Part shown: positions 46,652 through 54,651 of the stretch, piece by piece
Position numbering within the stretch: the first letter of the stretch is position 1
How the letters are laid out: every line of letters starts with the position of its first letter
NCBI RefSeq assembly: GCF_013393345.1
Contig: NZ_QJRF01000061.1
Location: 451,001-515,000 of the forward strand
Direction: 5' to 3'
DNA from: Pseudomonas taiwanensis
GTDB taxonomy: Bacteria; Pseudomonadota; Gammaproteobacteria; Pseudomonadales; Pseudomonadaceae
Length of the DNA: 64,000 nt
Position numbers and translations under genes: made by a program
Notes under the pieces: model-generated
Seen by the model: only the letters and a program-made list of their open reading frames with translations
What the model was told of the DNA's origin: nothing
The model's database searches: none

Positions 46652-48976
46652 TCAATTGATCGGCGTAGCCGTCAGGTTGGCGCTGATGTCGGCGTTCTGC
46701 ACCTTGATGCCATACATGGAGGTGACGGCGCCGCCGGTTGGGTGGACGTGCTGCAGGCGGTCGACGTTGATTTCCTTGAAGTGGATGCGGCCGTTCACCG
46801 CGAAACCCAGCGGGTCCGGGCTGACCGGGCTGCAGGTGCCGCCGTTCTTGGTGCAGACCTTGGTGGGCGCCACGTCCAGGTTGAGGTCGGCGTTGAAACC
46901 GTAGGTGTTGGCATTGGGATCACTGGGGTTGCCGTCGGAAGTGGAGAAGTTATCCACAACCAGCTGGCTGCCGGTGCCGGCGGCGCCGTTGACGCGGTTG
47001 GTTTCCCAGACGATCTGGTTGCGCTTCTCGTCGGTGGCCACACCGTTGGTGGTGCTTTCGATCGCGGTATCGCGGACGAAGACATTCTTCAACTTCACCG
47101 ACACCCCTTCATTGCCGCGATCTTCCCAGCGGCCGCCGCTGGCCGAGCAGGCGCCAGCCGAGGTGCCGCTGCCACCCACACAGAGTGCGCCGGCACCGCC
47201 GGAACTTAGCGCCAGGGTGGAGCCCTGCTCGAAGCGTTTCAGCACCAGTCGGCCGAGGCTGGTGCCGGTGGTGCGATCGCCCCAGCGCAGGTCGCTGACT
47301 TCCAGCTTCGACCAGTAGGTGCCCTTGCGCAGCTCCACACCGTTGTTACTTACGTCCACCGAGCCATCACGGAAGTGTATGTCGTAGGTCGTGCCCGCCA
47401 GCCACAGGCCCTTGCCGGTCTCGTCGACCGAGATCGCGGCGCGGGCATCGCTGAAGAGGAAGTCGGCGTTGTAGCGCACGCCGTCGCCGCTGCTGCCACC
47501 TGGCATCAGGGTGATCTGACCGTTCAGGGTGAAGTCGTAGGCCGGGAAGATTTCCATCAGCACCAGCAGTTCGGTGCCGCCCTGCAGCGGCGCGTTGGGC
47601 GAGCCCACGCGCAGACCGTCGAAGCTGTAGCCGCCCTTGATGTTGGAAAGCCCAAGGCGCAGACCGTCGAAATGGCCGTTGTAGCTGCCCTTGCTCATGT
47701 CGCTCTGGGTGCCAGCGTAGCAACCGGTGCTGGCCCCGCCGGCGCAGCTCCTGGTCAGGTCCAGGGTGATCTGGCCGGTGCCGTTGGTGCGCAGGCCGCT
47801 GAACCACATGCTGTTGCCGTTATCGGTGAGGGAAACCGAGCTGTTGGCCATGTTCCAGCTGACATCGGCGGTCAGGCCCTTGGCACCGGAATTGGGGTCG
47901 CCGCCCGGCCGCAGCTTGAGCCAGTTCTGCTTGGCGCCGTCGTCGGCGAAGTTGAGGTCGATGGCCAGGCTGCCGAGTTTCTGGTTGGTCGGGTTGCCGA
48001 TGATCAGGCCACCCAGCGTGGCGTTGAGCTTGAGGTCCTGGAACGCCACCTGTGCATAACTGCCGCCCACGTCCTGGGCCAGGTCGAAGGTCAGGCCGCC
48101 AAGACTGCGCAGGGTGCCGGAGAAGTTCTCGGCGCGCAGGATGCCTTCGTCCTGGTACTGGAACAGGCTGCTGCCGATATTCAGATCCGGGCGGATGCGG
48201 ATGCCTTCGCCGCTGGCACCGCCACTGGCGACGCTGAGGCTGCCGCCCAGGCGCAGGTCCATGTTCAGCTTGCCGAAGCTGCGGCTGGCGTTGGGATCAC
48301 GCAGGTCGGGCGCGCCAGGCGTCACGGGGGAGCCGGTGGGATCGCTGTGGGCGAGATCGAGGCTGATGCCACCAATGGTGCCGATGAAGCGCGCGTCGCC
48401 GAGGTTGAGCTTGACCTCCTGACCACTGCCGCCGCTGACGACGTCCAGGTAGGCGTTGTTCAGATAGGTCTCGAAGGACAGGCCTTTGACGATGAGGTCG
48501 AAGCCGTTGTCGCGGTAATAGAAGGTCACATCGGTGAGGGACAGCCGGCTGTCGTCCACCGCAATCCCGCTGACTCCGCTGGCGCCGCCGCCCTTGAGCT
48601 TCAAGGTGGCGCCGAGGGTGTAGAAGGCGCGGAACGAGCCGAAGCTCTTGCTGCTGCCATCCATCTCGATGTTGTTCACCGCCAGCACCTGGGGGGTGGA
48701 ACTGTGCTGGACCTGCAACTGCCCGCCCTGCACGTCGATGGTGGACTGGGAGGTGCTGGTGGTGCCGCTGGCGGCGCGATTGCTCACGTCACGCAGGTTC
48801 AGGCTGCGGCCGTCCTGCGTATAGCTGACGCTGCTGGCCGACCAGCCCTGGCTGGAGGTTTCCAGGCTGATGCCGCCCTGGCCGCTGACCGAGGCCATGG
48901 TCGAGTCATCCAGCGCTTCCATGGCCTGGGCCTGGGAGGCGAGGAGCATGCTGAGCAGCAAGGGGGCTGGGCGCAT
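46652..48976 (-). CDS. Large secreted repeat protein, FilA-like N-terminus, unknown function
   Basis: A 774-residue protein with a signal peptide (cleavage near residue 18, QAQAMEALDD) followed by MEALDDSTMASVSGQGGISL. It then has long Gly/Ser/Asp-rich beta-pattern sequence. At least three degenerate repeats follow the pattern S-G-x-G-[IVL]-x4-D...D-x-G-x2-[LM]-x3-G (for example SGEGIRIRPDLNIGSS near 257, SGAKGLTADVSWNMAN near 365, SGDGVRYNADFLFSDA near 490). A beta-solenoid is plausible. Four cysteines in two late pairs (CVGGSGTSAGAC, CTKNGGTC). Downstream-most gene of a four-gene set that shares the N-terminal motif. No enzymatic motif. Confidence 0.8.
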   Translation of the reverse strand: MRPAPLLLSMLLASQAQAMEALDDSTMASVSGQGGISLETSSQGWSASSVSYTQDGRSLNLRDVSNRAASGTTSTSQSTIDVQGGQLQVQHSSTPQVLAVNNIEMDGSSKSFGSFRAFYTLGATLKLKGGGASGVSGIAVDDSRLSLTDVTFYYRDNGFDLIVKGLSFETYLNNAYLDVVSGGSGQEVKLNLGDARFIGTIGGISLDLAHSDPTGSPVTPGAPDLRDPNASRSFGKLNMDLRLGGSLSVASGGASGEGIRIRPDLNIGSSLFQYQDEGILRAENFSGTLRSLGGLTFDLAQDVGGSYAQVAFQDLKLNATLGGLIIGNPTNQKLGSLAIDLNFADDGAKQNWLKLRPGGDPNSGAKGLTADVSWNMANSSVSLTDNGNSMWFSGLRTNGTGQITLDLTRSCAGGASTGCYAGTQSDMSKGSYNGHFDGLRLGLSNIKGGYSFDGLRVGSPNAPLQGGTELLVLMEIFPAYDFTLNGQITLMPGGSSGDGVRYNADFLFSDARAAISVDETGKGLWLAGTTYDIHFRDGSVDVSNNGVELRKGTYWSKLEVSDLRWGDRTTGTSLGRLVLKRFEQGSTLALSSGGAGALCVGGSGTSAGACSASGGRWEDRGNEGVSVKLKNVFVRDTAIESTTNGVATDEKRNQIVWETNRVNGAAGTGSQLVVDNFSTSDGNPSDPNANTYGFNADLNLDVAPTKVCTKNGGTCSPVSPDPLGFAVNGRIHFKEINVDRLQHVHPTGGAVTSMYGIKVQNADISANLTATPIN

Positions 48977-48986
48977 GGTCGGTTCC

Positions 48987-49595
48987 TCAGTTCTTCGGGA
49001 AGATCAGCACGCTGCCCTGCATGCGGATGGTGCCGTCGACTTTCGCCGAGAAAATGTTGGTCTGCTGGTAGCTGGGGTTGCCGCCGTTGGCGACGGTGCC
49101 GGACTTGTTCTGCCAGCCGCCCTGGTTGGCCACGCCGAAGGCGAAGCTGCCGTTCTTGAAGCGCATCTCGTTGGGCAGGCCGATGGCCAGGACGTCCTGG
49201 TTGAAGGCCGCACCGTCGCCAGCAAAACCGCTGTTGATCAGCCGTGTATTCAGGGTCAGGCCCTCGAAGCTGAAGATGCCCTTGAGGTTGTCCAGCACGT
49301 ACCAGCCGCCATTGGCCTCGGAACGAATGGCAATGCGCAAGCCGCAGCTTTCAGAGGTGGCAGCACCGGCGATGGCGCAGCTGCGCTCGTTGGCTTTCCA
49401 GGTGGTGGGGTTGTTGGACACCGGGGTGTTCCACAGCACGCCGCCATTCTTGTTGATGCTGAACTCGCCAGAGAGGTACACCCCGCCCTGCCCGCTCATC
49501 TGGCTCAGGTCAGCATCCTCCAGCGCCTGCAGTTCGGCTCGCGCCAGCATGGGAAGCCCTAGCAGCACCGCCAGGTAGAGCGCCCTAGAGATCAT
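48987..49595 (-). CDS. Secreted protein, FilA-like N-terminus
   Basis: A 202-residue protein. Signal peptide to about residue 20 (LPMLARAELQ), then LQALEDADLSQMSGQGGVYL, the motif shared with its neighbours. The mature part has one likely disulfide (CAIAGAATSESCG) and is rich in Asn and Gly. It overlaps the next upstream gene by 11 bases and is 10 bases from the large repeat protein, so it is in the same operon. Unknown function. Confidence 0.8.
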   Translation of the reverse strand: MISRALYLAVLLGLPMLARAELQALEDADLSQMSGQGGVYLSGEFSINKNGGVLWNTPVSNNPTTWKANERSCAIAGAATSESCGLRIAIRSEANGGWYVLDNLKGIFSFEGLTLNTRLINSGFAGDGAAFNQDVLAIGLPNEMRFKNGSFAFGVANQGGWQNKSGTVANGGNPSYQQTNIFSAKVDGTIRMQGSVLIFPKN

Positions 49596-50613
49596 GGCTG
49601 GTCACCTTCAGATAGTTGATGCTGAGGCCCTGGAGCGCGTTGTAGCCGAAGTTGTAGCCACCACTGCTGAAGCTGCCGCTGCCGGCCTGGAGACTGTTGA
49701 TGACGATATTGGTGCGAGGCGCGTTGGCGTAGAAGTCGGCGGCCAGCGCATCCTTCTGCGCCTGGGTGGTGCCAGACGCCGTGGGGTTGGGCAGTTCGAG
49801 CACGAACTGGCCGTTGCTGCTCACGTCGAACAACAACGGCTGAGTCTTGCCGTATCCGAGGGAGATATTGGCGTAGGCGTTATTGAGGAAGATGGTCCGA
49901 TCACGCTGCTCGGTGGCGGTCGTGCAGCCCGTGGTGCCGGCCGCGCAGCTCATGATCTGCAGGCTCTTGGTGAAGAGGTTGATGCGCGCCTCACCCACCA
50001 TCTGGCTACGGCTGCTGTCGCCCCACAGGCGCAGGTAGGAGCCGTCCATCGCCAATTCGGCGAAGTCCAGGTTGAGGATATCGGTGCGCCCGGCGGCGAC
50101 CTGGAAGTCGAAGCGAATCCCCAGGTCCACCTTTTCGCTGGCGCGGCTGGAGCAGTTGTTGCCGGCTGCGGCCAGACCCGCAATACAGGGCTGGCCAGCG
50201 GCACCGGTCAGACGCTCGGGGAACATGAATTCGAGGACCGTGACATTGCTCGGGGTGGTCTGTACCCACTGCCCGTCGTCCCGCAGGGTGCGCATGTCTT
50301 CGCCCTTGGCCAGGTTGAGGGCGAAGGGATGGTTGAGCCGGCCGATGGTCACGGGATTGAGGTTCGCGCCTTTGTTGCTGCCGGCGGCACCGAGGTAGAA
50401 CTCCTTCACCGCGATCGGCACGTTCTGCTTGGCGGCGTTGGTGATGTCATTGATGGTGATGGTCGCGTTGTTGGCGTCCAGCAGGACCTGGTCCAGCACG
50501 AAGCCGATCCCGGCACCGTCCACATTGGAAAGCTCCGCGTCGTCCAGCGCCTTGAGTTCAGCCTGTGCTGTGGCGGCGGCCAGCGACAGCAGGATCACGA
50601 CAGCTCTGCTCAT
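49585..50613 (-). CDS. Secreted protein, FilA-like N-terminus
   Basis: A 342-residue protein read from ATG 50613, two bases after the stop of the upstream gene; longer readings lack a signal. Signal peptide to about 18 (AAATAQAELKALDD), then LKALDDAELSNVDGAGIGFV, a variant of the shared motif without the Q. Cysteines occur in pairs (CIAGLAAAGNNC, CAAGTTGC). Its ORF region 'NNATITINDITNAAKQNVPIAV' and 'NIVINSLQAGSGSFSSGG' suggest beta strands. Third in the set. Unknown function. Confidence 0.78.
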   Translation of the reverse strand: MSRAVVILLSLAAATAQAELKALDDAELSNVDGAGIGFVLDQVLLDANNATITINDITNAAKQNVPIAVKEFYLGAAGSNKGANLNPVTIGRLNHPFALNLAKGEDMRTLRDDGQWVQTTPSNVTVLEFMFPERLTGAAGQPCIAGLAAAGNNCSSRASEKVDLGIRFDFQVAAGRTDILNLDFAELAMDGSYLRLWGDSSRSQMVGEARINLFTKSLQIMSCAAGTTGCTTATEQRDRTIFLNNAYANISLGYGKTQPLLFDVSSNGQFVLELPNPTASGTTQAQKDALAADFYANAPRTNIVINSLQAGSGSFSSGGYNFGYNALQGLSINYLKVTSHDL

Positions 50614-50615
50614 GC

Positions 50616-51662
50616 TCAGCACCCCGCGGTGGCTGTGCCCAGGCAGGTGTCCTGGCGCGGGATGCCATTGAACGCCTGCTCGAAGTCGATGTTGATCGGC
50701 GACACCAGGTTGCCGTTGGCATCCCGGTACTTGGGCATATTCATGAAGGCGCCCTTGAGGGCGGTCATGAAGGCGTTCTGATCCATGTCCTTCCACGCCA
50801 GGTCCTGGGTCTGGAAGGAGATGAAGAAGCCCTTCGCGGCGCCGTCCATGGTGTTCATGTTGGAAATGTTGCCCACCGGCAGCGACTTGAAGTCGGCGAG
50901 CGGGAAGCAGGTGGACAGGGAGAGGATGCCGCAGCCGCTGGACTTGAACAGGCCCAGCAGGGCATCGGAGAGGCCGCCGAGGTTGCAGCCGCTGACGCAG
51001 CTCAACGCCGCGCCGTTTGGCATGCCGGCCAGGCTGCCGCGCACCGGGTCGACATCACCGCCGGAGTTCACCAGCGTCGCGTCCCCCTGCAGCTTGGTGC
51101 TGCCGGTGATGCCCGCCAGTCCCAGCAGGAAACGGTCCCAGCCTGAAGCCTTGTCAATGATGGGTTGGGCGGTGCCGGTGATGTGTACCGGAATGTTCCC
51201 GGTCAGGCTCTGGATATCTCCGGACAACACACCCTTGGCCTCGCCGAAGCCGATGCGCACACCGACCACCTTGTTGCCGGAATAGGCCAGCTCGACGAAG
51301 GGATCGGCGATGCGGAAAGGGTTCACCGAGCCGTCGGCATTCACGGTGCCGAGGGCGAAGTTGTTGATGAGGATGTCGGACGAGCCGGCGACTTCCCCCG
51401 CGCGGGTTGCGGCGTCGTCGTACTGGCCGAGTTGGAGCTTCTTCATATTCAGCTGGGTATCGACGTTCACCCCGAAGTTGACGCGGGTGTAGTTGATCCC
51501 GGCGTTGGCGTCGGTGGTCAGGTTGATGAACGCCTGGCCGGTGATGTTCGAGAGTTCGTTGTCGGCCAGCTCTTCCATGCGCGCCTGGGCGATGGACGTG
51601 GCGAACAGGCCGGCAAGAAGAACGGCCTTCAGCGACCAGGCGGGCAGCGGATTCGAACGCAT
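50616..51662 (-). CDS. Secreted protein, FilA-like N-terminus; first gene of the set
   Basis: A 348-residue protein, signal peptide to about 26 (FATSIAQARMEEL), then MEELADNELSNITGQAFINL, again the shared motif. A hydrophobic C-terminal half has three cysteine pairs (CVSGC, CGILSLSTC, CLGTATAGC). The last Cys is the C-terminal residue. The gene heads the operon; no terminator separates it from the next three. Its upstream region (51663-51836) probably holds the promoter but I see no convincing hexamers. Confidence 0.8.
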   Translation of the reverse strand: MRSNPLPAWSLKAVLLAGLFATSIAQARMEELADNELSNITGQAFINLTTDANAGINYTRVNFGVNVDTQLNMKKLQLGQYDDAATRAGEVAGSSDILINNFALGTVNADGSVNPFRIADPFVELAYSGNKVVGVRIGFGEAKGVLSGDIQSLTGNIPVHITGTAQPIIDKASGWDRFLLGLAGITGSTKLQGDATLVNSGGDVDPVRGSLAGMPNGAALSCVSGCNLGGLSDALLGLFKSSGCGILSLSTCFPLADFKSLPVGNISNMNTMDGAAKGFFISFQTQDLAWKDMDQNAFMTALKGAFMNMPKYRDANGNLVSPINIDFEQAFNGIPRQDTCLGTATAGC

Positions 51663-51836
51663 GGCGACATCCCTGATTGTTCTTGTATGGGCAAGCGACG
51701 AAGACTCGTCCCCTTTCTAGCCACTATAGGGAGGCCGGCCGGGAAGCGTCCCGACCCATAGTCGAGTTGAGGGTGCTTGGCAGGAGGTCGGCGACGGATA
51801 GCTGTTACCCATCGCAACAACGGGGTAACGCCGAGG

Positions 51837-52445
51837 TCAGCCCTGGCGGAACAGGCCAATCAGGTGGTCGGCGATAGCGCCCTTGATGTTCGACACTTCC
51901 AACCGGGAGTTGCGCCCCAGGCGGCTCGTGTCGATGCGATGCAGGTGCAACGAAGGCATGCGTGCCTCGTACTCGCGCAGGTCGCCCTTGACCAGCACCG
52001 GCAAGAACTGCACGCCACGGGACTGGTAGCGCTGGATCAGGAATCTGAGGCCGTCCTGGAAGGGCAGTTCGTGGGAAGCGCTGAGGCGGTGCTCGCCGGG
52101 GATCTTCAGGTAGAGGCCGGTCGAGCCCAGCACTTCACCGGGAAGGACATGGATTCCGGTAGGCAGGACGGCGTCGGCGGGAATGTCATGGAAGGTGTCG
52201 TGCCAGGCCAACTCGTCGGGAAGGATGGTGATGCTGCCGTGTTCCTCTTCCGGCACCACGAAGCTGTAGCGGCTGTAGAGCTTTTCCACGTAGGCGGAAT
52301 AGACGCACAGGCGGTTTTCGAAGTGCAGCAGGAAGTCGATGGCCTCTTGCCGGTTGGTGATGGCGTCGAGGTCCCAGTCCAAGTCGGTCTGGCGTTCCAG
52401 CTCGGCCCAGCGGGCGTCGGCGAGAAGTGCGGATTCGGGGCTCAT
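51837..52445 (-). CDS. Conserved hypothetical protein
   Basis: A 202-residue soluble protein with no signal (MSPESALLADARWAELERQT...). There is a central 'VPEEEHGSITILPDELAWHDTFHDIP' and a C-terminal 'SNIKGAIADHLIGLFRQG'. I recognise no family. It is divergent from mksF and, by order, matches PA4683 of PAO1. Ribosome-binding site poor. Possibly a small-molecule or DNA-metabolism protein linked to MksBEF, but that is guesswork from position. Confidence 0.7.
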   Translation of the reverse strand: MSPESALLADARWAELERQTDLDWDLDAITNRQEAIDFLLHFENRLCVYSAYVEKLYSRYSFVVPEEEHGSITILPDELAWHDTFHDIPADAVLPTGIHVLPGEVLGSTGLYLKIPGEHRLSASHELPFQDGLRFLIQRYQSRGVQFLPVLVKGDLREYEARMPSLHLHRIDTSRLGRNSRLEVSNIKGAIADHLIGLFRQG

Positions 52446-52681
52446 GGTTTCTGCGGCATTACATCGGACGTCTCCCTAACGCAGAAAACATGCCAGCGAA
52501 TTCAATCACTTGCACGGGGGTTCCCGGCTGTTTTCGGGCCTCTGATAGCACGATGCCAGTCGTAAACTGCCAAAAAACGTCAGTCCGCGACAGGTGTCAC
52601 TCCTCTGATCGGTTGAAGCTCAATCGCTGCCGGCAACCTGAAGTACAATCGCCTCTTTTTTCAGCGAACCCCGGCCAATCG

Positions 52682-53941
52682 ATGATCGATCCCAAGCGCG
52701 TACTGCGCGCCCTAGCCGAACACTGGACGTTGCTCGAGCCGCTCTGCGAGCGCTTCGATGCCGGCACCCTGAGCCTGGTGGAACTGCGCGTGCAGCTCGC
52801 CGGCCAGTTGCCGGAGGGCACGCCCACCGACGTGACCGCCCTGCTCGACCTCTGGGTGCGCCTGGATATCCTGGTTCCCGTGGCCAAGAGCCCGAACCGC
52901 TTCGAGCTGAACGCGCAGATCCACGACTTCCTCGCCTACCTGCGGCGCGAACACCGCCTCGGCCTGTGCCTGGAGATCGAAGCCTACCTGCGTCACCTGG
53001 AACGCCTCGCCGGCTACATCCAGGAAGCCTTCGAAATCCGTGATGGCAACGACCTGGCGCGCCAGCTGCGTCTGCTCGACATGCGCGTTCGCGATGTCCT
53101 GAAGAAGCTCGACAACGACGAGCAGGCCCTGGTGGCCGTGGCCGATCGCGCCAAGACCAGCGACCGGCAGATTCCCCTGCGCCAGCGCTACGCCGAAGTG
53201 CTGGCCACCTGGGACGAGTACGTCGAGCCGATGATCCAGTTGGTGGCCGCCGACGGCGCCTTCGAACAGGGCGTGCGGCGCGTCGAGCAGGTGCTGCTGC
53301 GTCTCCTGGGCGAGCAGCAACGCCTCGGTCAATTGGTGGACGACGACCTGCTGCTGCGCACCCACGCGCGCATCCTGGAAATGCAGACCAGCGCCCAGCT
53401 GACCCTGCGCAAGGCCCGTGAACTGCTGCTTCCACTGCGCGAAGAAGCGCGCCGGCACAACGCCGTGACCCGTGGCGCCGCCCTGGCACTGTCGGTGATC
53501 CGCAAGAAGGGTCTGGACGCGGTGCCCCAGGCCGCGATGCCGCTCTTCACCCGTCCGCAGACCACCTTCCTCGGCAGCGGCTCGCAGGTGGAGGCATACG
53601 TCTATGCCCTCGCACGCTTCCAGCCGAAACCGGCGCACTTCCCGAAGTCCGGCGGCACACGCAAGACCGCTGCGCCGCGCTCGCCGAAGACCGCGCGGGA
53701 AATGCTCGACCGTTGCGAGCAGGCCCTGCCGCTGCCTGACCTGATGGTCTGGCTGCTGGAACAGGAGCCCGAAGGCGCCACCGACGAACTCCTCTACTGG
53801 TTCTCGCGTCTGTCCCGCGATGCGCGCTTCTCGCGTGATCGCCTGGAGCGCCGTGACTACCTGACCGCCGAGCACCAGGTCAGCCTGAGCTCCTATGCCC
53901 TGATCAAGAGCCCCACCGCCGCGGCCGAGAAGACTTCCTGA
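52682..53941 (+). CDS. mksF: MksF, kleisin-like subunit of the MksBEF condensin
   Basis: A 419-residue helical protein; ATG at 52682, the longer reading to 52427 rejected. Winged-helix-like N-terminus (MIDPKRVLRALAEHWTLLEPL) and long helices (ARILEMQTSAQLTLRKARELLLPL). The kleisin joins MksE and the SMC-like MksB. Gene order F-E-B and sizes match the P. aeruginosa operon PA4684-PA4686. Overlaps mksE by 1 base. A nearby TACAAT (52644-52649) may be the -10. Confidence 0.9.
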   Translation: MIDPKRVLRALAEHWTLLEPLCERFDAGTLSLVELRVQLAGQLPEGTPTDVTALLDLWVRLDILVPVAKSPNRFELNAQIHDFLAYLRREHRLGLCLEIEAYLRHLERLAGYIQEAFEIRDGNDLARQLRLLDMRVRDVLKKLDNDEQALVAVADRAKTSDRQIPLRQRYAEVLATWDEYVEPMIQLVAADGAFEQGVRRVEQVLLRLLGEQQRLGQLVDDDLLLRTHARILEMQTSAQLTLRKARELLLPLREEARRHNAVTRGAALALSVIRKKGLDAVPQAAMPLFTRPQTTFLGSGSQVEAYVYALARFQPKPAHFPKSGGTRKTAAPRSPKTAREMLDRCEQALPLPDLMVWLLEQEPEGATDELLYWFSRLSRDARFSRDRLERRDYLTAEHQVSLSSYALIKSPTAAAEKTS

Positions 53942-54651
53942 TGAATATCGACCTGAAAGAATTGACCCAGCTCGCGCCCATCTTCCGCGAGCTGTTCAAG
54001 GGCTATCACCTCTCCCGCAGCGAGCCGGAGTGCTACGCCCAGCTATCCACCATGCAGGACCAGTACCGCGCGCTTTTCAAGGCGCTCGGTTTCGAACTGG
54101 TCTGTGACCCGCGCGGTTTCTACTACTTCGTGCCCGAGCAGATGGGCGCCCAGGTGAACAAGACCGCCCAGCGTCTGGCGCTGTTCACCTTCATCCTGGT
54201 GGAGCACCTGGCTGACCAGGGCCGCGACCCCCTTTCCGTGCTCGACGGCGGCAGCATCGGCCGCGACGAACTGCCGGCTCTGCTGGAGAAGTACCGCGAC
54301 CTGTTCATGCAGGCCGAGGTGACCACCCATGAAGAGCTGGAAGAGAAGGTGATCCGCCGCCTCACCCAACTGGGCTTCGCCGAGGACAGCAACGGTATCT
54401 ACCGCTTCCTGCCGCCGATGCACCGTTTCCTCGATGTGTGCCTGGCGGTGCAGCACGACCGCGACCTGGCCGCCAGCCTGCACAGCACCGACCTGGAGCT
54501 GCGCGCTCCGGTGCTGATGGATGACGACAGCGGCGACGCCATCATCCCCATCGACGAGCCCGAGGCTGTCGATGCGCCCGCCGAGTCCGAAGAAGACGCC
54601 CTGGCCCGCGCCATGGCCGAAGAACGCGCCGCCCAGGAGGAAGACGCATGA
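53941..54651 (+). CDS. mksE: MksE, winged-helix subunit of the MksBEF condensin
   Basis: A 236-residue protein with the MksE/MukE-like pattern: 'LAPIFRELFKGYHLSRSEPECYAQL' (N-terminal), 'RGFYYFVPEQMG' and 'LTQLGFAEDSNGIYRFLPPMHRFLDV'. The C-terminus is an acidic tail (ESEEDALARAMAEERAAQEEDA). Start ATG overlaps the mksF stop (TGATG) and its end overlaps mksB by 4 bases (ATGA), so the three subunits are translationally coupled. Confidence 0.9.
   Translation: MNIDLKELTQLAPIFRELFKGYHLSRSEPECYAQLSTMQDQYRALFKALGFELVCDPRGFYYFVPEQMGAQVNKTAQRLALFTFILVEHLADQGRDPLSVLDGGSIGRDELPALLEKYRDLFMQAEVTTHEELEEKVIRRLTQLGFAEDSNGIYRFLPPMHRFLDVCLAVQHDRDLAASLHSTDLELRAPVLMDDDSGDAIIPIDEPEAVDAPAESEEDALARAMAEERAAQEEDA

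Noticed and set aside
47375..49159. 594-codon plus-strand ORF opposite the secreted-protein genes
   Set aside because: The minus-strand genes have signal peptides, ribosome-binding sites and a shared motif; the plus-strand reading has none.
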